This document shows, in pieces, positions 38,301 to 45,303 of a stretch of 64,000 nucleotides of DNA (position 1 is its first letter; each line of letters starts with the position of its first letter). Where the stretch lies: positions 1 through 64,000 of the forward strand of contig DAOTYH010000069.1 in assembly GCA_034435015.1 (NCBI GenBank), read 5' to 3'. The notes below the pieces were generated by a model, which did no database searches, was not told the origin of the DNA, and was given only the letters and a program-made list of their open reading frames with translations. Made by a program: the position numbers and the translations under genes. The stretch is from DAOTYH01 sp034435015 (GTDB lineage Bacteria > Chloroflexota > Anaerolineae > Aggregatilineales > UBA3940).

Positions 38301-39496
38301 TGCTGGATAAGGAGTACGGCACCAAGCTGGTGGTGCGTGAGGGCCTTGGCGAGGCAGGGAAAATACTCAAGGAGATGGGGCATACCATCCCTGTAGATGC
38401 TGAACGTAGTCTGGTGGCCCGCGCGGCCCGTACACTGGAGCCGGTGGTGGTCAATGATGTGACCCAGAGTCCTGACCACCTGCCCAACCCCCTGTTGCCG
38501 GAGACGGCCTCTGAGGTGGCTGTGCCGCTGGTGCTGGGCGACAAGCTGTTGGGCGTGCTCGACGTGCAGGACAGCCGGGTGGGGCACTTTGACGAAGACG
38601 AGGTGCGTACACTGCTCATCGTGGCCAACCAGCTCGCGGTGGCGCTGTCGAACGCGGCCCTGTACTTGGAGCAGTTGGAGACTGCCGAGCGGCTTCGTGA
38701 GCTGGATAAGCTCAAATCCGAGTTTCTGGCCAACATGAGCCATGAACTGCGTACCCCGCTCAACTCGATCATCGGCTACTCGGAGTTGTTGATTGACGAC
38801 CTGGGCGACACATTGGATGAGATGTCGCTCGAAGACCTGAAGGCCATCCACTCCAGCGGCAATCACCTGCTGATGATCATCAATGACATCCTTGACCTGT
38901 CCAAGATTGCGGCGGGCCGCATGGAACTGAATAAGATGGCGGTAGACATCCCCGCCTTCCTGCCGCAGATAGCGGATATGTCGCGCGTGCTGTTGAAGGA
39001 CAAGCCGGATGTCGAACTGCGGCTGGATATGCCGGATGCCCTGCCGGCGCTTCAGGCTGACCCGGTACGCCTGCGCCAGATCGTCTGGAATCTGCTCAGC
39101 AATGCCATCAAGTTCACCGATCATGGCTTTGTCCGGCTGTCGTGCTGGGCAGATAGCGATTGGATGTACATTGCTGTACAGGATACGGGCGTTGGCATTC
39201 CGCCGGAACATCATGAGACAGTGTTCGATCAGTTCCGTCAGGTGGACGGCTCGGCAACCCGCAAAGCAGGCGGCACCGGGCTGGGCCTGACTATCTCGCG
39301 GCAGTTGGCGCGTCTGCATGGGGGCGACATCGAATTGGAGAGCGAGGTTGGCAAGGGAAGCCTGTTTACCCTCAAACTGCCTCTTGAGGGGGCTGTACAG
39401 CCGGCTGTAACTCCCGCTGAGGAGTCAGCGGACGGAGCAGGCGGCAATGGCGCTAGGCGCGAGGCTGAGCGGGAAGCAAAGGTGACAGGCGACTGA
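32333..39496 (+). CDS. Giant Cache-HAMP-GAF/PAS sensor histidine kinase, 2387 residues
   Basis: The largest gene here. Order: TM1 (about 24-46), extracytoplasmic dCache-like sensor (about 50-305), TM2 (about 307-329), HAMP (about 330-385), GAF1 (405-556), GAF2 (575-745), GAF3 (757-925), PAS1 (928-1045), GAF4 (1055-1215), GAF5 (1223-1390), PAS2 (1396-1521), GAF6 (1530-1690), PAS3 (1693-1808), PAS4 (1817-1945), GAF7 (1952-2115), HisKA with phosphoacceptor His2137 in SHELRTP, and HATPase (about 2245-2355). GAF1, 4, 6 and 7 are near-repeats sharing YYHAHVYLLDE and LPNPLLP; PAS2 and PAS4 are also near-repeats. No receiver domain at its own C-terminus. The ATG follows GGGGGAG. It is the second gene of the cluster that encodes receiver-bearing proteins downstream, its likely phosphorylation targets (inference). 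Confidence 0.95.
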   Translation: MSVTASSNKESQVELPLHRQLRWNLVFYFVLLAVLPLGIVVSILLARTSIQSREQVVNQLESVAALKSQQISNWLSDAGMAMDTILAGQGRQNLFAELAFAPVVDRTKQETANAILAEAVQANANFAELFLYNIRGEVIASSDPNQIGKVVARQPFFSASLAGNVVQPPYYELRTGNLTLIITRPVRSSNGSIIGVLAGRLSLDMLANLMAERTGLGETGETYLVSAESNYLLTPSRSEGYPLTRAYHSEGIDAALRGENGVGLYYDYRDPPVQVLGAYRWVPELQAALLAEQDQAEALADAVRARNFSIGSAILAAMAAVAVGYLTVSRVTQPVTVLTQTATRIAEGDLSERAEVKEENEIGLLASAFNTMADQLQDMIGSLEHRVEARTRDLQVAAEVSQQLTSLLDLDQLLPQLVELTKSSFSLYHAHVYLLDEAREWLIMTAGAGEAGRIMKEHGHKIPLNAERSLVARAAREREAVIISDVLKEPDFLPNPLLPQTRSEMAVPMARGEEVIGVLDVQSEQVDRFSKDEMLVMTTLAGQVAVAVENARAFAQLQKAQEETQALLLELAQRDMFSVGTSRIATSLLKGGLSELKNALETLGQITSVSRVYIFENFTNPAGALCMRQTHEWVAEGITPQIGNEELQSLPYDALPHLRDALSRGEVFKGLVRDLPEPEHGLMAGQDIRSMAVLPIYIGEEWYGFIGLDDCEQEREWSPLEIELLQTVSTAISYAISGARLLKRTQDALAQVETLYAMSRAFIGARGPQELLEAFVGLNVSSGAYNAYLNYIHFNQDGMPEWSEVAGNVTRVPVAVDQPIGTKRRITSAAAQQILSGERGITVIADSEAEGEAVNSPFVEMLRALKMRSAAVIPLVPPGGNLLGTITLTWPEPHQVSEQEIQLYEVVAPQMATILENLRLYEETEASRKRFEDVALSSSDWVWETDAEGRYTYCSERVRDVLGYAPEEVIGRTPFDFMIPGEAERVLNLFRDIAANRRRIVDLENWNYRKDGTEVCMLTSGVPILDAGGNLLGYRGVDKDITRQKNFERRQNLAYELGQELATLLDLDTVLQRTIARLSEAFGYYHAHIYLLDEDGAYLSVREGLGEAGRVLKEQKHRIPLHAEKSLVARAARSLKPVIVNDVSQNPDFLPNPLLPETRSEVAVPLFVGQQLLGVLDVQQNSVNAFEEDELRILLIIANQLAASVANARLFEQTQEALAETQTLYQASQKFIQAGGPEDVLRALADIVPYRDTLGVLLFYYDVDEEGQPIWAELAAQVQISGEPAMSVGTRFPVADLMLTRWLIEDPYRPQHITDLLDASNEASVEIAQSVPIGGIRSIVAIPLTIGRRRLGAVALTWQQPREFDERELRLYETLGPQAAALLESQRLLMETKTSEQLVRSVIDASTDWIWAKDRNFRFILANRIMADQLYGLTPEEIVGRDDYDFAPKELVDGDPSRGIRGFRVDDEAALRGETVHNPYDVVQFKDGSEHILDTIKVPLYDAEGNIIGVLGVGRDITERERTRRRQQAAYELGQRLAALLDPEELLKETVNRLAETFEYYHVHVYLLDEEGQRLVVREGLGQVGQMLKEMGHAIPLDAERSLVARSGRTLEPVIVNDVTEDPDHLPNPLLPLTRSEVAVPLIVGSRLVGVLDVQQKEAGAFDEDEIRTLSIIANQLAVALANAQLFAENAQRLAIIENSANAVALGDLNGGFIYGNPVLRGLLGDIPAEEVRRHKFADLVDPETRRYVAETIMPLLHERGRWHGEATLYRSDGSPFPAEVTLFLIHDEQGQPRNIAAIITDITERKQAEEARRQQEQLLRLIIDTSPDWIFVKDLQYRYMLVNKAFAEYYGQRTPEEMVGKDDYDLGTPAYLIEGDPEKGIRGFRTDDRAVLEQGETIFNPYDVVNYADGTLHVFETEKLPLRDTTGEVIGVLGLARDVTEREEARRRQQAAYELARQLTTLLDVDTLLRETLVRLKETFGYYHAHVYLLDKEYGTKLVVREGLGEAGKILKEMGHTIPVDAERSLVARAARTLEPVVVNDVTQSPDHLPNPLLPETASEVAVPLVLGDKLLGVLDVQDSRVGHFDEDEVRTLLIVANQLAVALSNAALYLEQLETAERLRELDKLKSEFLANMSHELRTPLNSIIGYSELLIDDLGDTLDEMSLEDLKAIHSSGNHLLMIINDILDLSKIAAGRMELNKMAVDIPAFLPQIADMSRVLLKDKPDVELRLDMPDALPALQADPVRLRQIVWNLLSNAIKFTDHGFVRLSCWADSDWMYIAVQDTGVGIPPEHHETVFDQFRQVDGSATRKAGGTGLGLTISRQLARLHGGDIELESEVGKGSLFTLKLPLEGAVQPAVTPAEESADGAGGNGARREAEREAKVTGD

Positions 39497-39503
39497 GAAT
39501 TCA

Positions 39504-39528
39504 GGGGGCGGGGATGCACCCTGCCCCC
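39504..39528 (+). other. Stem-loop between the giant kinase and the receiver-bearing PLP enzyme
   Basis: A 10-bp stem (39504-39513 with 39519-39528, one G-U pair) with a 5-base loop, 7 bases after the kinase stop. No T tract follows, so it is more likely a processing or mRNA-stability element, or partial attenuator, than a full terminator. Confidence 0.5.
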
Positions 39529-39548
39529 GGCTAACTATCAAGGCGGAC

Positions 39549-41627
39549 ATGGCAAAACTATCACCCTACTTTACCGGCGTGGCCTGTCAGCAGTGCGGTC
39601 ATACCATGCCTCCCTCCCTCACACGGGCTAAGTGTGAACGGTGCGGCTCGCCATGGTTGGAGGCTCAGTATGATTATCAGGCGGTTGCGGCCCTCTGGCC
39701 GGATGCGCTGGCCGGGCGCGGCAAGACCATGTGGCGCTATCAGGAGCTGTTGCCTGTCGTGCCGGAGGCGCGGATCAGCATGGATGAGGGCTGGACGCCC
39801 TTATTGAAGGCCAAGGAATTGGGGCATCAGCTTGAGCATAGCCGGCTGTACATCAAAGATGAGCGCCAGTCGCCGACCAGTTCTTTCAAGGATCGGCAGG
39901 CGGCCCTGACCATCTCAGCGTTGAAGGCGGCCCGTATTAAAGAATGCGTGATCGCCTCGACCGGCAACGCCTCGACAGCCTATGCGGCCTACTGCGCCCG
40001 TGCCGGAATCAAATTGTGGGTGTTTGTGACCAGCCTTGTGCCGGCAGAGAAGATGCGCGAGGCGGCCTTGTACGGCGCTGAGGTGATCAAGATCACCGGC
40101 ACCTATGACCAGACAAAGGCCATTGCCGCCGACTTTGCCAAACGGCGCGGCCTGTACTTCGATACGGGGGCGAAGGGCATAGTCGGCAAAGAGAGTATGA
40201 AGACCATTGCCTTCGAGATCGTCGAGCAGTTGGGCTGGCGTGCCCCTGACTGGTATATCCAGTCCGTCAGCGGGGGGATCGGGCCGATTGGCGTCTGGAA
40301 GGGGTTTGTAGAACTCAAGCGCATGGGCCTGATCAAGAAACTGCCCCGTCTGGCGATCATCCAGTCGGAGGGATGCGATCCGATGGCACGCGCCTTCGAG
40401 GCTGACCGCGAGACTGCTGAGCCGGTGACGCCCCGCACGGCCATCACGATCCTCTCGACCGGTGACCCGGGTTTTGCCTATACCTTGCTGTATCGGGCGG
40501 CTAAGAGCAACGGCGGTGTGATTACCTCCGTACCGGACCGGGATGCCTTCCGCGCCCTGCGCAGGCTGGCCCGTGCGGAGGGGATGTCGGTTGAGCCGGC
40601 AACCGGCGTGGCCTTTGCCGGTCTAGAGGCACTGCTGACCGAGAATGTGATCAAGCCCCGCCATACGGTGGTGGTCAATGCCTCCGGCCACACTTTGCCG
40701 GTCGAGAAGTTCGTGATCGAAGATCAGGCCATCGTTGATATTGATGTCAACAGCAAGCTGGCCGAGCAGTGGGGGATGCGGGAGGAAGGCCTCAGTGCGG
40801 CGCTGGAGCATCTGGATGAGAAGATCACCCGTGTGGTGGTCATTGATGACAGCCCGCATGACAGCCGCCTGATCCGCCGACTGCTTCAACGGCATCGCTC
40901 GTATCGTGTGTTTGAAGCCAATGAGGGCAAAACAGGCCTTGAGCTGGTACGCGAGCGCCGCCCTGACCTGATCATTTTGGATTTGATGATGCCGGATATG
41001 GACGGCTTTGATGTGCTGAGTGCCCTCAAGGCCGACCCCCAGACGGCACGTATCCCTGTCATTGTGGTTTCCGGCAAGACCTTGACCACTCAAGAGCGTG
41101 AACGGTTACAGGATCAAACCGTCTCGGTGTGGCTCAAGGGGAGCTACTCGACCCACGATCTGGTCGATCACATTGTGCGTCAACTGGGTGAGCCGGGCGT
41201 CTCGGCGGCGGTCACGCCGGATGCAAGCGGCACTCCCGAAGGCAAACGCCGGCCTGCGGTGCTGGTCATTGATGACAGCCCGCTGGATGCCCGGCTGGTG
41301 CGTCGTACACTGGAATCACGCGGCATGTACCGTGTGCTTGAGGCCCGCTCAGGCGAGCAGGCTCTGGCAATGATTGAGGCAGACACTCCCGACCTGATAA
41401 TCCTTGACCTGATGTTACCCGGCATGGACGGCTTCCAGATACTCGAACGCCTGCGCTCCAATCCAGCCGCCCGTGATCTGCCGGTTGTTGTCCTGAGTGC
41501 TAAGGAGTTGACACCTGAGGAACAGGCCCGCCTTGCCAAGGGGCGGGTGGAGTCTACGTGGGCGAAGGGCGCAACGGATCGTGCGGCGTTACAGGAACAT
41601 ATTGTGAAGGTAATTGAGGAAGTATAG
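39549..41627 (+). CDS. Threonine-synthase-like PLP enzyme fused to two receiver domains
   Basis: Fusion of 692 residues. Residues about 1-417 form a threonine-synthase-like fold-type II PLP enzyme: N-terminal zinc ribbon (C13, C16, C29, C32), PLP lysine K114 in SSFKDRQA, the STGNAS phosphate loop and the SGGIGP segment. It would convert O-phosphohomoserine to threonine if the substrate is the family's usual one. Residues about 430-548 and 572-690 are two complete receiver domains, each starting VIDDSP with phosphoacceptor Asp (D478 in LDLMMPDMDG, D620 in LDLMLPGMDG), conserved Ser and Lys. Receivers are not a normal part of threonine synthase. It lies 52 bases after the giant kinase and 25 before a free receiver, so phosphorylation may set enzyme activity. 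Ribosome site AAGGCGGAC precedes the ATG. No stop or frameshift lies between the parts. Confidence 0.93.
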   Translation: MAKLSPYFTGVACQQCGHTMPPSLTRAKCERCGSPWLEAQYDYQAVAALWPDALAGRGKTMWRYQELLPVVPEARISMDEGWTPLLKAKELGHQLEHSRLYIKDERQSPTSSFKDRQAALTISALKAARIKECVIASTGNASTAYAAYCARAGIKLWVFVTSLVPAEKMREAALYGAEVIKITGTYDQTKAIAADFAKRRGLYFDTGAKGIVGKESMKTIAFEIVEQLGWRAPDWYIQSVSGGIGPIGVWKGFVELKRMGLIKKLPRLAIIQSEGCDPMARAFEADRETAEPVTPRTAITILSTGDPGFAYTLLYRAAKSNGGVITSVPDRDAFRALRRLARAEGMSVEPATGVAFAGLEALLTENVIKPRHTVVVNASGHTLPVEKFVIEDQAIVDIDVNSKLAEQWGMREEGLSAALEHLDEKITRVVVIDDSPHDSRLIRRLLQRHRSYRVFEANEGKTGLELVRERRPDLIILDLMMPDMDGFDVLSALKADPQTARIPVIVVSGKTLTTQERERLQDQTVSVWLKGSYSTHDLVDHIVRQLGEPGVSAAVTPDASGTPEGKRRPAVLVIDDSPLDARLVRRTLESRGMYRVLEARSGEQALAMIEADTPDLIILDLMLPGMDGFQILERLRSNPAARDLPVVVLSAKELTPEEQARLAKGRVESTWAKGATDRAALQEHIVKVIEEV

Positions 41628-41652
41628 CAGGCAGTCGTGAGTGAGGAAGCCT

Positions 41653-42171
41653 ATGGCTAGGATATTGGTTATTGAGGATGATCCCCATAGCGCAGACATC
41701 GTGGCCCGGGTACTCAGGCGGCGGGGACATGAGGTTCTGCACGCCAGTGAAGGGCTGACAGGTTTGAAGATCGCCTCGCAGGAGCAAATTGATTTGGTAC
41801 TGCTCGATCTGGGCCTGCCGGACATCGGGGGGCATACCATCGCCGCGCTGATCAACCGCATCCCCGGCAATATCCCGGTGGTTGCAGTGACGGCCAGTAC
41901 CGACATGGCCACCCAGAAGCGCGCCATGTCGTATGGGTGTGACGGCTACATCACTAAGCCGATTGATACCCGCGCTTTTCCCGATCAGGTTGCCCAGTTC
42001 ATTCGTAGTCGAGAGAACGGTTCTCCCTCTGAAGGGCAGGACAGCCTGCCGGCGGAGTCTGTTCAGGAAAGCGAGAGTCAGCAGAAGCCCGCAGGGGCCA
42101 GCACGGAAGGCGAAGAGAAGGCGGCAACGCAAGCCAGTCCCAATGGTCAGGGCAAGGCAATTATTTACTGA
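41653..42171 (+). CDS. Stand-alone receiver protein with low-complexity tail
   Basis: Receiver domain (about 1-120) with IEDD acidic pair, phosphoacceptor in LLDLGLPD, Thr in VTAS and Lys in TKPID, followed by a Gln/Ser/Glu/Ala-rich disordered tail of about 50 residues. No output domain. It resembles the receiver at 42692 (both have KPIDTR and FPxQVA) more than the one at 42230. A GTG at 41641 is in frame, but the ATG at 41653 has GAGGAAG a few bases ahead. Second of four consecutive receiver-bearing genes, so it may relay phosphate or compete for it. Confidence 0.92.
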   Translation: MARILVIEDDPHSADIVARVLRRRGHEVLHASEGLTGLKIASQEQIDLVLLDLGLPDIGGHTIAALINRIPGNIPVVAVTASTDMATQKRAMSYGCDGYITKPIDTRAFPDQVAQFIRSRENGSPSEGQDSLPAESVQESESQQKPAGASTEGEEKAATQASPNGQGKAIIY

Positions 42172-42229
42172 TTATTTACTGAGATGAGAAAGCAGCCTTC
42201 CAGACCTTCCGCTAACTGGAGAAAGGGTG

Positions 42230-42646
42230 ATGAGCAGAATCTTGTACGTGGAAGATAACTTCCAGAATTATCGGCTGGTGATGCGCATGCTTGCGGCGGA
42301 GAAAGATCAGGCGTATGAGATCTGTCAGGCGCCGGATGGCGAAAGCGCCCTCCGCATGGTAGGGGAATTTCAGCCCGACCTGATCCTGATGGACATTAAC
42401 CTGCCCGACATAGACGGGATGGAGGTCACCCGCCGCATCAAGGCCGATGAGCGGCTGAGCCGTATTCCCATTATTGCGCTGACTGCCAATGCCATGGTCG
42501 GTGACCGGGAGCGGTATATGGCCGGCGGGTGCGACGGCTACCTGCGCAAGCCGTTCAGCCGGTCCGAGTTGCGCGAGGTGCTGGATCAATTCCTGCATCA
42601 CAACGGGGATGCGGCCAGAGTGCTCAAGGAGAGCAATCAGGCGTGA
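42230..42646 (+). CDS. DivK-like single-domain response regulator
   Basis: Receiver-only protein of 138 residues: VEDN acidic pair, phosphoacceptor Asp in LMDINLPDIDG, Thr in ALTANAM, Lys in RKPF. Sequence style is that of DivK/CheY-like free receivers, which act by binding partner proteins. GTG at 42227 overlaps, but the ATG at 42230 with GGAG upstream is preferred. It lies 58 bases after the preceding receiver gene on the same strand. Confidence 0.92.
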   Translation: MSRILYVEDNFQNYRLVMRMLAAEKDQAYEICQAPDGESALRMVGEFQPDLILMDINLPDIDGMEVTRRIKADERLSRIPIIALTANAMVGDRERYMAGGCDGYLRKPFSRSELREVLDQFLHHNGDAARVLKESNQA

Positions 42647-42691
42647 TCCCTGTTGCCTTGCCATCCTTTACCAATGGGGGAGAGACAGCTC

Positions 42692-43093
42692 ATGCCGTCC
42701 GATGAGGAAACCGGCAGAACGTACACCATCTTGCTGATCGAAGATAACCCAAACAACGCCCGTCTGATGTGCCGCGTGCTGGAGCGCCATAACTTCACGG
42801 TGCTTCATGCTGAGGACGGAGAAACAGGCCTGCAGATGGCTTTTGCCCACCGGCCTGATCTGATTCTGCTTGATCTGGGCCTGCCCGATGTAGATGGCCA
42901 GAGTGTGGCAGGGATGCTCAAACAGCCCGATTCCCTGCCCGATACTCCCCTGGTTGTTGTCACGGCATGGCCCGCTGAGACAGCCCGCGCGATGGTCGAG
43001 GCTTATGGATGTGAGGGGTACATCCCCAAGCCGATTGACACGCGCGAGTTCCCCTTGCAGGTTGCCGGCTATCTCAACCGCCCTAAGCCCTAA
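42692..43093 (+). CDS. Stand-alone receiver protein
   Basis: Receiver-only protein of 133 residues with IEDN, phosphoacceptor in LLDLGLPDVDG, Thr in VVTAW and Lys in PKPIDTR. Paralogue of the receiver at 41653. The frame is open to 42653, but the ATG at 42692 has GGGGAGA about 8 bases upstream. It lies 27 bases before the GNAT-type gene. No DNA-binding output, so it must act on a protein partner or in a relay. Confidence 0.9.
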   Translation: MPSDEETGRTYTILLIEDNPNNARLMCRVLERHNFTVLHAEDGETGLQMAFAHRPDLILLDLGLPDVDGQSVAGMLKQPDSLPDTPLVVVTAWPAETARAMVEAYGCEGYIPKPIDTREFPLQVAGYLNRPKP

Positions 43094-43120
43094 GCGGTTT
43101 CAGCAGGGAAGGGGCGCGAC

Positions 43121-43969
43121 GTGAATCTGGTCCCGGCCAGCCGGTACACTATTCAACAATTAACTGAAGCCTATAATCAGACACGGGTGGATTATCTGGT
43201 CCCTATGCCTATGAGCGCCCACCGTCTGATGGAGTATATTCAGGTCTATGATGTCTCGCTGGATGACTCGGTCGTGGCGGAAGAAGGGGGTGAGATACTG
43301 GGCTTGTGTATGCTGGGAGTGCGCGGCGCATGGGGCTGGGCTACGCGGCTGGGAGTCCTGCCAACCTGCCGCCGTCACGGGGCGGGGCAGGCTCTGATGG
43401 AGTATGTCATCCAACGGGCTGTTGAACGGGGATGTCAGGTCGTCTATCTGGAAGTGATCGTCGGCAACGTGCCGGCTTATAGGCTGTTCACCAAGCTGGG
43501 CTTCCGCGATGTGCGTGAACTGCTGGTCCTGCGCCGCCCCCCCGGCCTGCCGCATGCCTCTAGTCCGCCGCCTGCCATGTTGACATGGCTTGACCCTTCC
43601 CAGACACTGCTCCGTGCGGCGGCCCGCGACTGGCGGCCTGCGTGGACCAATCAGACCGAGTCGCTGGCCAACGCCCGGACGGTCGGAGCCTTGCATCTGA
43701 TTGATCAGGCTACTCAGGCCAGCGGGTGGATCAGCTACCAGACCTCGCCGCTTCAACTCCGCCGTGTGCTGATCGCTCCTGACCCGGGCCACGAGGCCGC
43801 GCCGGCCTACAGCCTGCTCTATCATCTGCACAGCCGCTTCCCTTTGCTGGACACAGTAGCGGAGAATGTGCCTGCCGACTCCCCTCATCTGCCTGACTAT
43901 AAACGGCATGGCTACGTTGAGTCGTTCCGGCGGCTGGAAATGGAACTGCCGCTCGGCCCGCCCCCCTGA
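43121..43969 (+). CDS. GNAT-family N-acetyltransferase, probably two GNAT folds
   Basis: Protein of 282 residues. The N-terminal half is a GNAT domain with a usable acetyl-CoA motif (LGVLPTCRRHGAGQAL, the RxxGxG/A loop) and the typical LxVxxxNxxAxxLFxKLGF end. The C-terminal half looks like a second, degenerate GNAT fold without a clear acetyl-CoA loop. Substrate unknown; being last in the receiver cluster, it might modify one of the products. It starts with GTG after GGGAAGGGG, 27 bases from the preceding gene. Confidence 0.85.
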   Translation: MNLVPASRYTIQQLTEAYNQTRVDYLVPMPMSAHRLMEYIQVYDVSLDDSVVAEEGGEILGLCMLGVRGAWGWATRLGVLPTCRRHGAGQALMEYVIQRAVERGCQVVYLEVIVGNVPAYRLFTKLGFRDVRELLVLRRPPGLPHASSPPPAMLTWLDPSQTLLRAAARDWRPAWTNQTESLANARTVGALHLIDQATQASGWISYQTSPLQLRRVLIAPDPGHEAAPAYSLLYHLHSRFPLLDTVAENVPADSPHLPDYKRHGYVESFRRLEMELPLGPPP

Positions 43970-43981
43970 TGGAGAAACGGA

Positions 43982-44010
43982 TAAAAAAACAGGGGCGCGC
44001 ACGCCCCTGT
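43982..44010 (-). terminator. Terminator of the convergent REC-histidine kinase
   Basis: A 9-bp stem (43989-43997 with 44002-44010) with a 4-base loop. Read on the minus strand it is followed by seven U, a strong terminator for the kinase ending at 44022. On the plus strand it has no T tract but may still stop the GNAT transcript. Confidence 0.88.
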
Positions 44011-44021
44011 TGCATGTCCTG

Positions 44022-45191
44022 TTATGACCTCTCAGGCGGGTGGTGCGAGTTCAGCGGCAGATGGATCGAAAAGATACTCCCTTTGCCTAGTTCGCTTTGT
44101 ACGCTGATGTCGCCGCCGTGCAGTCGTATCAGGCCGCGGGCGATGGTCAGACCCAGTCCGGCACCCTGCTGTTCCATCTTCTGACGGTCAACCTGATGGA
44201 AGCGGTCAAAAATCTGCTCAAATTGTGATGGGTCGATCCCAATTCCCTGATCGTGCACGCGGATGACAGCCTGATCGCCTTGTGTGAACGCATCAACCAG
44301 GACGTAACCCGGCTCGCCCCGTTTGGAGAACTTAATGGCATTGTCCACCAGCCGCAAGAGCGCCTCTGCTAGGTAGTTGGACATACACCAGACCGTTAGG
44401 TCTTCAGATACGCGGTTTTCAAGCGTGACGTCCCGCTCTTCGGCGGCCTGTTTGAGTTTGCCGAAAACTTCCCACACAATCGGGCGGACTTGTGCAGGTC
44501 CCTGCCGGACTTCGATCTCCATCTTAAGCATGCCGCTGTCCAAGCGGACAACCAGCATCAAGTCCTCGATCAGCCGGACCAGCCGCTCGGCCCCGCGCTG
44601 AACGCCGTCGAGCATCTCTTTCAATGACTGCTCGTCCAGCTCGTGATGCTGTTCTTGGAGCAGATTGACATACCCATAGATGTAAGACAGAGGGGTGCGC
44701 AGTTCGTGGCCGAAGATGGTGATCAACTGCTGTTTCATGCGCTCGACATCAGCCTGAGTGGCAGACTGAATCTCATGGACCCGCTTGAGCCGTGCCTGAA
44801 TGGCAACCAGCAGGTCCTCCGGCTCGAAAGGCTTGGTCACGTAGGCATCAGCACCCAGCCTGATCCCCCGCCGAACGTCAGACTGCTGGCCAAGCGCCGA
44901 TAGAAAGATAAACGGGATGGCCGCCCATTCCTGCCTCTGGCGCACCGCCTCAAAGAACTCGTATCCGTTCATGTCGGGCATCATGATATCGGCTACCACC
45001 AGATCAGGAAGGCAGGTCTCCATCACGTCGAGAGCTTGATGCCCGTTGAGGGCTGTGATGACGTTGTATCCATAGAGCCGCAGGAGGTCAGATGTGCCGT
45101 CCAGAATGGCATCATCATCATCAACCAGCAGGATGGTAGTTGGCCGTCCCCCTTCTTCTCTGGCTGAGACCAGTTCAGGGTTAATGTTCAC
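44022..45191 (-). CDS. Receiver-histidine kinase (REC-HisKA-HATPase)
   Basis: Soluble kinase of 389 residues with its receiver at the N-terminus (about 18-135): VDDDD acidic cluster, phosphoacceptor in VADIMMPDMNG, Ser in FLSAL, Lys in TKPF. HisKA has H-box FGHELRTP and the HATPase domain is complete (VDNAIKF, DQGIGI, GAGLGLT). Kinases with an N-terminal receiver usually take phosphate from another kinase and act as relay nodes. It starts with GTG at 45191 after GAGGAGC. It converges on the receiver/PLP-enzyme cluster and could be part of that pathway; this is inference from position only. Confidence 0.92.
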   Translation of the reverse strand: MNINPELVSAREEGGRPTTILLVDDDDAILDGTSDLLRLYGYNVITALNGHQALDVMETCLPDLVVADIMMPDMNGYEFFEAVRQRQEWAAIPFIFLSALGQQSDVRRGIRLGADAYVTKPFEPEDLLVAIQARLKRVHEIQSATQADVERMKQQLITIFGHELRTPLSYIYGYVNLLQEQHHELDEQSLKEMLDGVQRGAERLVRLIEDLMLVVRLDSGMLKMEIEVRQGPAQVRPIVWEVFGKLKQAAEERDVTLENRVSEDLTVWCMSNYLAEALLRLVDNAIKFSKRGEPGYVLVDAFTQGDQAVIRVHDQGIGIDPSQFEQIFDRFHQVDRQKMEQQGAGLGLTIARGLIRLHGGDISVQSELGKGSIFSIHLPLNSHHPPERS

Positions 45192-45303
45192 AGAGTGCTC
45201 CTCGTTCCAACCTGTCTGATGCCTAGATCATCGCACATTCAGAGGGATGGCGAAATGGGGATTTACCCCCATGAGGAGCTTCGTGATAGACCGTATCAGG
45301 AGG

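Noticed and set aside
37268..39319. 683-codon open frame on the minus strand inside the giant kinase gene
   Set aside because: It is antisense to well-supported GAF, PAS and HisKA/HATPase domains and has no recognisable domain; GC-rich codon use opens such frames.
39549..41627. Threonine synthase and receivers as separate genes joined by an error
   Set aside because: The linker reads through without stop, ribosome site or start codon between the parts, and codon use is uniform; only resequencing could fully exclude it.
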